The notes under the pieces are model-generated. The model was not told the DNA's origin, ran no database searches, and saw nothing but the letters and a program-made list of their open reading frames with translations. From NCBI GenBank assembly GCA_014874485.1, contig JADBJK010000034.1, positions 1-42,757 on the forward strand: DNA of 42,757 nucleotides. The letters run 5' to 3'. The translations under genes were made by a program, and so were the position numbers. How positions within the stretch are numbered: the stretch's first letter is position 1; each line of letters begins with the position of its first letter. Source of the stretch: Chloroflexota bacterium. GTDB lineage: Bacteria > Chloroflexota > Anaerolineae > DTLA01. Shown one piece after another: positions 17,199-23,591 of this stretch.

Positions 17199-17211
17199 TG
17201 CTGCGTGTCGC

Positions 17212-17418
17212 CTACTTGTCCAGCGTAACTTTGAAGCCATCGCCGGAGGGTTCTGCCTGGACCTTGAGACCAAGGCGCTGGGCGAGCCGTCGCACGTTCT
17301 CGCGCGAGGTTACGGTGTCCACCAGGACCTCAATGGGGAACTCGCCCTTGTCAATGGCCTGCTTGGCCAGCATGACCGGCTGCGGGCACGAAAGCCCGCG
17401 TGCGTCCACAGTAACCAT
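17212..17418 (-). CDS. TusA/SirA-like sulfur (selenium) carrier protein, YedF N-terminal type
   Basis: 68-aa single-domain protein with the family motif DARGLSCPQPVMLAKQAI; the Cys of CPxP (Cys11) carries persulfide sulfur in TusA. In selenium loci a TusA-like domain is usually the N-terminal half of YedF, but the DsrE-like second half is absent here. ATG 17418 lies 1 nt beyond the yedE stop, so the pair is coupled. Together with YedE and the desulfurase it forms the uptake-and-relay part of the selenium operon. The frame ends with TAG, so it is not a truncated selenoprotein. Confidence 0.88.
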   Translation of the reverse strand: MVTVDARGLSCPQPVMLAKQAIDKGEFPIEVLVDTVTSRENVRRLAQRLGLKVQAEPSGDGFKVTLDK

Positions 17419-17419
17419 G

Positions 17420-18547
17420 TTACACCTCCCCTGCCTTCTTGGAGCGCATGGTGAAGCCGATGAGCAGGCAGAGCACCAGGCCGATGATGACTGCCCACTG
17501 GCCGTAGGTGGTGAGGCCGCCGACCTTGATCACGCCATCCACCACGGAATCGGGCGTGCCTGCCAGCGCGAAGTTGTGCGAGAAGCCCGCGCCGACGATC
17601 ATGCCGATGACGAACACGCCCGCGTCGCCGTCGCCCTCGCCGGCGAGGAACAACTGCCGCCCAGGGCACCCGCCCGCCAGGGCGAACGCCAGCCCGGCCA
17701 GCGACATGCCCAGGAAGTTCCACAGGTGGCTGGAGTGGGCCACGGGCTGCGGCGAGAAGCCGAGTTTGAACTGCCCCAAGGCCAAATTGGTGAGGAACGC
17801 CACCACGAGCAGCGCACCAACGCCGCTGATGAGGTGGGTGTCGCCCATGAGAATCACGTCGCGGATGGAACCCATGGTGCAGAAGCGGGTGCGCTGGGCC
17901 AGGAAGCCGATCACCAGGCCCACGGCCAGGGAGATGAGGATGGGCGCATGGAGCGAGCCCGGGCCGGTCTTGCTGAAGAAGATGGCGCCATCCTTCGTGA
18001 ACTGCGGCCGCAGGATGAGGAGCACCAGCAGGCTCACCATGAACAGCGGCATGACCCAGCCGACGGCGGTGTGAGTCCTCTGCGCGCGGCCCAGGTTGTA
18101 GCCTGCCTTCAGGAACAGGACGCCCACGGCGATGCCGGTTACCAGCCCCGCCAACCCCAGGATGGCGTTGAGGTCGCCGCCCGCCAGCCGCAGGAGCGCC
18201 CGCCACGGGCAGCCGAGGAACGCCAGCGCGCCGATCATGGCGAACATCCCCAGGAAGAAGCGGACGATGGGGGCCGAGCCTGCGCGGGGCTTGAACTCCT
18301 TGAAAAGGAGCGCGGCGATGAGCGAGCCCAGCACGAAGGCGATGATCTCTGGGCGGATGTACTGCACGACCGCAGCCCGGTGGAGCCCAAGAGCGCCTGC
18401 GATGTCCCGCTCAAAGCAGGCCACGCAGATGCCCATGTTGGGCGGGTTCCCGGCCTTCTGGAGCAACGGGGCCAGAAGGCCGATGGCTGCCCCGGCTAGG
18501 ATGATCCCCCAGCGCGAGGCAAAGAAGCGGGTGAGACGTTCGGACAT
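17420..18547 (-). CDS. yedE: YedE/FdhT-type selenium metabolism membrane protein
   Basis: 375-aa polytopic inner-membrane protein of the YeeE/YedE (DUF395) transporter family, ~10 hydrophobic segments in two related halves. The conserved Cys motifs are seen: GICVACFERD, FLGCPWRA, RTRFCTMGSIRD and GGCPGRQ, the GCPxR pair being diagnostic. Relatives import thiosulfate; those linked to TusA, DUF3343 and SelD are annotated as selenium-metabolism proteins and are thought to bring a selenium or sulfur compound into the cell. ATG 18547 has AGGAGG at 18561-18556 with 8 nt spacing. It is the first gene of the operon and is preceded by a structured leader with an intrinsic terminator. Confidence 0.9.
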   Translation of the reverse strand: MSERLTRFFASRWGIILAGAAIGLLAPLLQKAGNPPNMGICVACFERDIAGALGLHRAAVVQYIRPEIIAFVLGSLIAALLFKEFKPRAGSAPIVRFFLGMFAMIGALAFLGCPWRALLRLAGGDLNAILGLAGLVTGIAVGVLFLKAGYNLGRAQRTHTAVGWVMPLFMVSLLVLLILRPQFTKDGAIFFSKTGPGSLHAPILISLAVGLVIGFLAQRTRFCTMGSIRDVILMGDTHLISGVGALLVVAFLTNLALGQFKLGFSPQPVAHSSHLWNFLGMSLAGLAFALAGGCPGRQLFLAGEGDGDAGVFVIGMIVGAGFSHNFALAGTPDSVVDGVIKVGGLTTYGQWAVIIGLVLCLLIGFTMRSKKAGEV

Positions 18548-18605
18548 GGCGCATACCTCCTGTTGATGTATTCTCCACGCGGTTGGATGCTGCTCCGCTG
18601 TGGGC

Positions 18606-18641
18606 AACAAAGAACCGCTGCCATCACGCGCTGGCAGCGGT
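18606..18641 (-). terminator. Intrinsic terminator (attenuator) in the yedE leader
   Basis: ACCGCTGCCA (18641-18632), 8-nt loop GCGCGTGA (18631-18624), TGGCAGCGGT (18623-18614): a perfect 10-bp stem followed by TTCTTTGTT. It lies in the yedE direction, downstream of the promoter and ~59 nt before the yedE ATG, so it can only serve as a premature terminator for this operon. Confidence 0.75.
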
Positions 18642-18701
18642 CCAGGAGGTCGCGGCTAGGGTACCTAGGGTGCGGTTCCGACGCCGCACCCCAGCGCGTG
18701 A
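18624..18701 (-). promoter_or_regulatory. Candidate antiterminator pairing in the yedE leader
   Basis: TCACGCGCTGG (18701-18691) is the exact reverse complement of CCAGCGCGTGA (18634-18624), which comprises the terminator loop and the inner three bases of its 5' arm. Pairing would compete with or pseudoknot the terminator. Between the two strands lie two local hairpins, GGTGCGG/CCGCACC and CTAGG/CCTAG. The pairing is seen directly; its role is inference. Confidence 0.5.
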
Positions 18702-18712
18702 CGGCCGGCTGC

Positions 18713-18732
18713 TGGGCGCCAACTGGCACCCA
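18713..18732 (-). promoter_or_regulatory. SECIS-like hairpin after the leader UGA
   Basis: TGGGTGCC (18732-18725), loop AGTT (18724-18721), GGCGCCCA (18720-18713): 8 bp with one wobble, extended below by GGCC/GGCC. The apical loop begins 18 nt after the UGA at 18745-18743 and has G as its second base, the same geometry as in the selenoprotein genes here. Confidence 0.4.
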
Positions 18733-18742
18733 GGGCCATCGC

Positions 18743-18772
18743 TCATGTGCGGCGACGAACCACCTTGTACAC
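18743..18772 (-). CDS. Putative leader peptide MYKVVRRRT ending at UGA, upstream of yedE
   Basis: GTG 18772 has a strong AAGGAG-containing site (GGAAAGGAG) 7 nt upstream and opens a 9-codon frame closed by TGA (18745-18743). If that TGA were decoded as Sec, the frame would continue 25 more codons to a TAG at 18667-18665, passing through the antiterminator strand. The peptide is not recognised. Placement inside the leader, between promoter and attenuator, and the hairpin just after the UGA suggest a selenium-sensing uORF. That is a hypothesis; a fortuitous short frame is possible. Confidence 0.4.
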   Translation of the reverse strand: MYKVVRRRT

Positions 18773-18822
18773 TTTCGCTCTCCTTTCCGAATGTCCCGAT
18801 GGGCTTCCTCAAGCCTGTGATA

Positions 18823-18851
18823 ATTATAGCAAGCCGCGCGGCGAAATGCAA
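18823..18851 (-). promoter_or_regulatory. Promoter of the selenium operon
   Basis: On the minus strand TTGCAT (18851-18846) and a perfect TATAAT (18828-18823) are spaced by 17 nt. Transcription would start near 18816, giving a ~268-nt leader before yedE; a GGCTT-GAGG-AAGCC hairpin would sit at its 5' end. Confidence 0.75.
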
Positions 18852-18883
18852 ATACTGCGCGGCTGGGCGGTTAGTGTTTTACC

Positions 18884-19640
18884 CCACAGGGATTCTTGAT
18901 GGTTTGTCATTGCGAGGGGCGCAGCGCCCGTAGGGACAATCCATGAATTGTCCCTACTGAGGCTCGTCAACCGAGATGCTTCGCCTCGTTCGCAATGACA
19001 CATGGGATGTCATTGCGAGGGGCGAAGCCCCGAAGCAATCCCCGCGGGGTGCGAGATTGCTTCGCTTCGCTCGCAATGACACAGGGGATGTCATTGCGAG
19101 GGTGCAGAGCGCCCGAAGCAATCCCACGGGGTGCGAGATTGCTTCGCTTCGCTCGCAATGACACAGGGGATGTCATTGCGAGGGGCGAAGCCCCGAAGCA
19201 ATCCCCGCGGCGTGAGATTGCTTCGCTTCGCTCGCAATGACACAAGGGATGTCATTGCGAGGGCGCGCAGCGCCCGAAGCAATCCCCGCGGCGTGAGATT
19301 GCTTCGCTTCGCTCGCAATGACACAAGGGATGTCATTGCGAGGGCGCGCAGCGCCCGAAGCAATCCCAGCAGACTGTCATTCTGAGCGGCGAAGCCGCGA
19401 AGAATCTCGCCAACCGAGATGCTGAGCGAAGCATGACAAGTGGGGAGCGACCGCAAGTCCGCGCGAATGAACACGAATGCCCCTTTGAATTCGTGCAATT
19501 CGTGGATTTGCTTCGCTTCGCTCGCAATGACATTGTGGAGAAACCGCCAGTCCGCGCGAATGAGCACGAAGGGCACCCTTATGCATTCGTGTAGATTCGT
19601 GCGATTCGTGGATGGAACCTTTCGCTCGCCATGACAACGG
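18884..19640. repeat. Array of ~81-bp tandem repeats and related elements left of cydAB
   Basis: The flank CCACAGGGATTCTTGAT (from 18884) leads into GTCATTGCGAGG. A 28-bp GTAGGGACAAT palindrome lies at 18930-18957. Four full tandem units start with GTCATTGCGAGG at 19009, 19090, 19172 and 19251, and a fifth partial unit at 19332. Each unit pairs a 5' half (GTCATTGCGAG, CGAAGCAATCCC) with a near-inverted 3' half (GATTGCTTCGCTTCGCTCGCAATGAC). A GTCATTCTGAGCGGCGAAG unit follows (19376-19437), then CACGAATC-type elements to ~19615. There are no unique spacers, so this is not CRISPR, and there is no gene. Confidence 0.9.
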
Positions 19641-19660
19641 GCAATTCCCCCTGAGGTCAA

Positions 19661-20692
19661 CTACGAGTAATGCTCCTCGTGCGCGCGCACCTTGCCGCGG
19701 AAGATGTGGTACACGTAGGCCGTGTACGCCACCACCAGGGGCATGCCCACCAGCGCGATGATGAACATGGTCTGCAGGCTCTTCTGCGAGGCCGAGGCGT
19801 TGAAGATGCTCAGCCCGTATGCGGCCACGTTCCGCGCCGGCAGGAGATAGGGATAATTGGCCACGCCCCAGATGCCCATGATGGCCGCGATGGACAGGCT
19901 GGACAGGAGGAACGACCGGCCCGCGGCTCCCTTGTGCAGGCTCATGCGGGTGAGCGCGAGCAGCACGAAGGCCGCCACCGGCACGGCGAACGCAATCGGG
20001 GCGCGCGTGTAGTTGTCCAGGCGCTCGGGCGAGTCGGCGATGACCACGAGGCCCGCCACGGCGAGCAAGACGACCAGCGCCGCCCAGGCCCACTTGGCGG
20101 CGTTCCGCGCCCGATGCGCCAGTTCGCCGTTGGTCTTGACGGTGAGGTACGCGGCCCCCTGCATGACGAACATGGCCAGCCCCGCCAGCCCCACCACCAG
20201 CGCGAAAGGATTGAGCAGCGTGAAGAAGTCGCCGGCGAACTCCATGCGGGCGTCCAGCGGCACGCCGCGCATCACGTTGCCCACGGCCACGCCGGTGAGC
20301 AGGGCCGGAATCAGGCTGCCGGCGAAGAAGACCCAGTCCCACACCCGCCGCCATTTCGCGCTCTCCACCCGATGCCCGAACTCAAAGGACACGGCGCGCA
20401 GGATGAGCGCGTAGAGCACCAGCATCAGCGCCAGGTAGAACCCGCTGAACACCGTGGCGTACACGTGCGGGAAGGCCGCGAACAGCGCCCCACCCGCCGT
20501 GAGCAGCCAAACCTCGTTGCCATCCCAGAACGGCCCGATGGCCCCGACGAGCGCCCGCCGCTCCTCGTCCCGCTTGGCGATGAACGGCGACAGCACGCCC
20601 ACGCCCAGGTCAAACCCGTCCAGAATGGCATATCCGACCAGCAGAACCCCGATCAGCAGGTACCATGCGTTTTGCAGAAAAGCGTGGCTCAT
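19661..20692 (-). CDS. cydB: Cytochrome bd quinol oxidase subunit II
   Basis: 343-aa integral membrane protein with about nine transmembrane segments. The N-terminal block GYAILDGFDLGVGVLSPF with the conserved DGFDLG, then PFWDGNEVWLLTAGGALFAAFP, is diagnostic of CydB. Together with CydA it forms the bd-type terminal oxidase that oxidises quinol and reduces O2 with high affinity, typical of microaerobic life or oxygen scavenging by anaerobes. ATG 20692 has GGGAGGG just upstream and lies 18 nt beyond the cydA stop. A much longer open frame upstream overlaps cydA in another frame and is spurious. It is the last gene of the rrf2-cydA-cydB unit. Confidence 0.95.
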   Translation of the reverse strand: MSHAFLQNAWYLLIGVLLVGYAILDGFDLGVGVLSPFIAKRDEERRALVGAIGPFWDGNEVWLLTAGGALFAAFPHVYATVFSGFYLALMLVLYALILRAVSFEFGHRVESAKWRRVWDWVFFAGSLIPALLTGVAVGNVMRGVPLDARMEFAGDFFTLLNPFALVVGLAGLAMFVMQGAAYLTVKTNGELAHRARNAAKWAWAALVVLLAVAGLVVIADSPERLDNYTRAPIAFAVPVAAFVLLALTRMSLHKGAAGRSFLLSSLSIAAIMGIWGVANYPYLLPARNVAAYGLSIFNASASQKSLQTMFIIALVGMPLVVAYTAYVYHIFRGKVRAHEEHYS

Positions 20693-20709
20693 CGCATCCC
20701 TCCCGTAGA

Positions 20710-22038
20710 TCAGCCATTCGCCGCGCCCGAAAGCGACGCAGGCCCGCGTTTTACCTCGCGCATGATGAGGAACACCAGCAGCGCCAGGAGCAGGCTGTAG
20801 ATGCCCACGAACATGATGATGGTGAACAGGATTTGACCCGCCGGAACGACGACGGATGCCGCGTCCACCGTTTTGAGCAGGCCGTACACCACCCACGGCT
20901 GCCGGCCCATCTCCGCGGCAATCCAGCCGGACTCCAGCGCCAGGATGGGCAGCAGCATGGACGCCAGCATCGCCTTCAGGTAGGCCTTGCTCCCGAACAG
21001 TTGCTTGCGCCACAGCAGGTACACGCCCAGCCACGACAGCGCGATGAAGTAGAACCCCAGGAGCATCATCACGTGGTACGAATAGAACGTGATCTCTACC
21101 GGCGGCCAGTGGTCGCGCGGGAACTGATCCAGGCCCGCGACCGTGGCGTTGGGGTCAAACGAGATGAGGAAACTCAGCAGTTTGGGCACGGCGATGCGCA
21201 GCCGAATGACCTGATTGCCCACGTCCGGTATGCCGAAGAAGACCATGGCCGCGCCGCTCTCGGTCCGGAACACGCCCTCAAAGGCGGCCATCTTCGCCGG
21301 CTGGGTCTGGGCCACCTGCACGGCGTGGAAGTGCCCCACTCCCAGCACGCCCAGCGAGAACGCCGCCGCCGCAACGACCGCCACCGACAGCGTCCGCCGC
21401 GCGAACTCCACATGGCGGCCCTTCAGCAAATACCAGGCGCTGATGCCCGCCATGAAGAACGCGCCCGACAGGACGCTCGCGACGACCGTGTGGCCGTAGC
21501 GGGGCAGCGTGGACGGGTTGAACACCGCCGCCCAGAAGTCCGTGAGCACCGCCCGCCCGTCCACGATGGTGTACGCGGTGGGCGTCTGCTGCCACGAGTT
21601 GGCGACGATGATCCAGAACGCCGAAAGGGTGGAGCCGATGGCCACCATCAGCGCCGAGACCCAGTACACCCGCTTGGACACGCGGTTGCGGCCCAGGACG
21701 AGCACGCCCATGAACGTGGATTCCAGGAAGAAAGCGAAGACCCCCTCGGCCGCCAGCGGTGAGCCGAAGATGTCGCCCACAAACCGCGAGTAGGTGGACC
21801 AGTTGGTGCCGAACTGAAACTCCATGGCGATGCCGGTGGCCACGCCCACGGCGAAGACGAGCGCCAGGATGCGCACCCAGAAGCGGGTCATCTCGTCATA
21901 GACCGCCTCGCCAGTGCGCAGGTAGCGCCAACCGATGTACACGATGAGCCAGGCCAGGCCGATGGAGATGGGCGGATACAGGAAGTGGAACGCAGCGGTA
22001 AGGCCAAACTGAATGCGAGCCAATAGGACTGGATCCAT
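20710..22038 (-). CDS. cydA: Cytochrome bd quinol oxidase subunit I
   Basis: 442-aa haem-binding subunit. The start MDPVLLARIQFGLTAAFHF places the conserved haem-ligand His at residue 18 (His19 of E. coli). Later blocks include EFQFGTNWSTYSRFVGDIFGSPLAAEG, FFLESTFMGVL and the family signature GRQPWVVYGLLKT near the C-terminus. The protein is shorter than E. coli CydA, consistent with the short-Q-loop form. ATG 22038 has GGAGGTG ~8 nt upstream; a longer frame to 22101 has no support. It lies 68 nt downstream of an Rrf2 regulator gene. Two repeat arrays flank the three-gene unit. Confidence 0.96.
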   Translation of the reverse strand: MDPVLLARIQFGLTAAFHFLYPPISIGLAWLIVYIGWRYLRTGEAVYDEMTRFWVRILALVFAVGVATGIAMEFQFGTNWSTYSRFVGDIFGSPLAAEGVFAFFLESTFMGVLVLGRNRVSKRVYWVSALMVAIGSTLSAFWIIVANSWQQTPTAYTIVDGRAVLTDFWAAVFNPSTLPRYGHTVVASVLSGAFFMAGISAWYLLKGRHVEFARRTLSVAVVAAAAFSLGVLGVGHFHAVQVAQTQPAKMAAFEGVFRTESGAAMVFFGIPDVGNQVIRLRIAVPKLLSFLISFDPNATVAGLDQFPRDHWPPVEITFYSYHVMMLLGFYFIALSWLGVYLLWRKQLFGSKAYLKAMLASMLLPILALESGWIAAEMGRQPWVVYGLLKTVDAASVVVPAGQILFTIIMFVGIYSLLLALLVFLIMREVKRGPASLSGAANG

Positions 22039-22105
22039 AAACACACCTCCCACTCGTTTACTGATGTGTCGCGGACCAAACCCCTGGACGCGGGCGGGCA
22101 AAGGG

Positions 22106-22525
22106 CTACAGGGCCCGTGGCGCGCCCTCGGCCAATCGGGCGAACGTCGTGTCGCGCAGGAAATCCATCAACTGACTGCTGGCCTGAACCCAAGCCAGGT
22201 GGACTGTGCATTGCTCCATCAGGGGGCATTCCTGCGGTTCGGCCACGCAAAGGTTGAGGATGGGCGGCCCCTCCATTGCTGCCACCACGTCCAGGAGCGA
22301 AATCTCGGCGGGTGGGCGGGCCAGGGAGATGCCCCCGCCGACGCCGCGAGTGCTGGCGAGAATGCCCGCGCTGCTCAGTCGTGTAACGACGCGCCGCACG
22401 ATCGCGCGGGGGACGTGGCACTGCTGCGCCACCTCCTGGGCGGTCGTTCGCGTTCCCGGCGGCCTCTGCGCCAGAAACAGCACGATGCGCGCAGCGTAAT
22501 CCGTCTCGCGGTTGATGACGAGCAT
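22106..22525 (-). CDS. Rrf2 family transcriptional regulator with Fe-S-type cysteines
   Basis: 139-aa winged-helix regulator of the Rrf2 family (IscR/NsrR/CymR relatives). The N-terminus MLVINRETDYAARIVLFLA and the recognition-helix region VPRAIVRRVVTRLSSAGIL are typical, followed by the wing STRGVGGGISLARPP. Cys93, Cys100 and Cys106 (NLCVAEPQECPLMEQC) match the three-cysteine arrangement that binds an Fe-S cluster in IscR and NsrR. ATG 22525 has AAGGAGAG 8 nt upstream. Being first in an operon with cydA and cydB, it probably senses O2, NO or Fe-S status and controls the oxidase and itself. A candidate operator overlaps its promoter. Confidence 0.9.
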   Translation of the reverse strand: MLVINRETDYAARIVLFLAQRPPGTRTTAQEVAQQCHVPRAIVRRVVTRLSSAGILASTRGVGGGISLARPPAEISLLDVVAAMEGPPILNLCVAEPQECPLMEQCTVHLAWVQASSQLMDFLRDTTFARLAEGAPRAL

Positions 22526-22551
22526 AGCGCGCTCTCCTTCTGCCGCAGGGT

Positions 22552-22576
22552 AAATGATACGTTTTCAGTGTTATTT
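22552..22576. promoter_or_regulatory. Candidate Rrf2 operator
   Basis: Imperfect inverted repeat AAATGATAC, 7-nt spacer, GTGTTATTT (7 of 9 positions complementary). It overlaps the -10 box and likely start of the rrf2-cydAB promoter, as expected for an autorepressor site. The repeat is visible; binding is inferred. Confidence 0.45.
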
Positions 22577-22602
22577 ATACACCCGAAATGCGATTTTGTC
22601 AA
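22574..22602 (-). promoter_or_regulatory. Promoter of rrf2-cydA-cydB
   Basis: A perfect -35 TTGACA (22602-22597) and a -10 TATAAA (22579-22574) are spaced by 17 nt on the minus strand, ~50 nt upstream of the Rrf2 start. This is one of the strongest promoters in the window by match. Confidence 0.8.
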
Positions 22603-22607
22603 GGGGT

Positions 22608-23145
22608 TTTATCCACGAATAGCACGAATCTGCGCGAAAAGACGGACGCAAGGTGTTATCCACGAATCACACGAATATGCGCGAAACGATGTTGCTGGGG
22701 GCCCACGATCCCTGGTGCTTTGCCGCAGGGATTCTTGATAGTTTGTCGTTGCGAGGGTGCGCAGCGCCCGAAGCAATCCCCGAGTGCGAGATTGCTTCGC
22801 TTCGCTCGCAATGACAGGTGGTGATGTCATTGCGAGGGCGCGCAGCGCCCGAAGCAATCCCCGAGCGCGAGATTGCTTCGCTTCGCTCGCAATGACAGGT
22901 GGTGATGTCGTTGCGAGGGTGCGCAGCGCCCGAAGCAATCCCCGAGTGCGAGATTGCTTCGCTTCGCTCGCAATGACAGATGACCCTGTCATTCTGAGCG
23001 GCGAAGCCGCGAAGAATCTCGCCGTCGGAGATGCTTCGCTTCGCTCAGCATGACCAATGTGGAGAAACCGCCGATCCGCGCGAATGAACACGAACGGCAC
23101 CTTTGCATTCGTGTAGATTCGTGCGATTCGTGGATTTGCTTCGCT
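22608..23145. repeat. Array of ~81-bp tandem repeats and related elements right of cydAB
   Basis: Two CCACGAATC-type elements (22612-22690) are followed by CCGCAGGGATTCTTGATAG from 22723, which repeats the left boundary of the array at 18884 in the same orientation. Three tandem units start at 22745, 22826 and 22907 (period 81), each with GTC(A/G)TTGCGAGG and an inverted GATTGCTTCGCTTCGCTCGCAATGAC half. A GTCATTCTGAGCGGCGAAG unit (22988-23053) and a further CACGAATC element close the block. No gene is present. Confidence 0.9.
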
Positions 23146-23162
23146 TCGGAAATTGGCCCGCC

Positions 23163-23191
23163 TTGTGCAAGCACACAGGCGAGGTTATAAT
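23163..23191 (+). promoter_or_regulatory. Promoter of the membrane-protein/selA unit
   Basis: TTGTGC (23163-23168) and a perfect TATAAT (23186-23191), 17 nt apart, 28 nt before the GTG start at 23219. It is the only evident promoter for selA. Confidence 0.7.
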
Positions 23192-23218
23192 ACGGCCAAC
23201 TCGGCGAGGAGGACTGCC

Positions 23219-23590
23219 GTGGACGGGAGACAATTCGCGGTGGGCGCCATTGTGTTCGCCCTCATCTGCTGGCTGACCCTGGCCGCGCTGGTTACAGGGT
23301 TCTCGCCCACAGAACCCCTCATCTACCTGTTCTACGCGCTGCTGGCGCTCGGCGTCAGCGGCACGCTAATGCCGGTCGTGTACTACCTGCACGTCCGATT
23401 TGGCGGCGACCGGGACAACCCCCGCTGGTTCCGCTACATCCGCCAGAGCCTGTGGATCGGCGCGCTGGTGGCGTTCTACCTGTGGCTCAACAGCCTGCGC
23501 GCGCTCAGCGTGCCGGCGCTCCTGCTGGGCATCTGCATCGCCGCCCTGGTAGAACTCGTCATCCTGCGCCCGTCTAGCACGGAGGGATAA
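23219..23590 (+). CDS. Small four-helix membrane protein of unknown function
   Basis: 123 aa, not recognised. Four hydrophobic segments are visible: GAIVFALICWLTLAALVTGF, IYLFYALLALGVSGTLMPVV, SLWIGALVAFYLWLN and PALLLGICIAALVELVIL, joined by a short basic loop (HVRFGGDRDNPRWFRYIRQ). GTG 23219 is chosen because GAGGAGGA lies at 23206-23213; the open frame extends upstream but crosses the promoter. The gene ends 1 nt before selA with the selA ribosome-binding site inside its last codons, so the two are co-transcribed. A role in selenium metabolism is not implied by anything in the protein itself. Confidence 0.7.
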   Translation: MDGRQFAVGAIVFALICWLTLAALVTGFSPTEPLIYLFYALLALGVSGTLMPVVYYLHVRFGGDRDNPRWFRYIRQSLWIGALVAFYLWLNSLRALSVPALLLGICIAALVELVILRPSSTEG

Positions 23591-23591
23591 C

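Noticed and set aside
17212-17418. TusA-like gene as a UGA-truncated selenoprotein (YedF missing its second half)
   Set aside because: It ends with TAG, and the frame beyond does not continue into a DsrE-like domain.
18548-18816. T-box riboswitch in the yedE leader
   Set aside because: TGGACCGC near the terminator recalls the T-box, but the canonical TGGNACCGCG spacing and recognisable Stem I motifs are missing.
18967-19385. Possible CRISPR array
   Set aside because: Period is ~81 bp with no unique spacers; the whole unit is repeated and internally palindromic.
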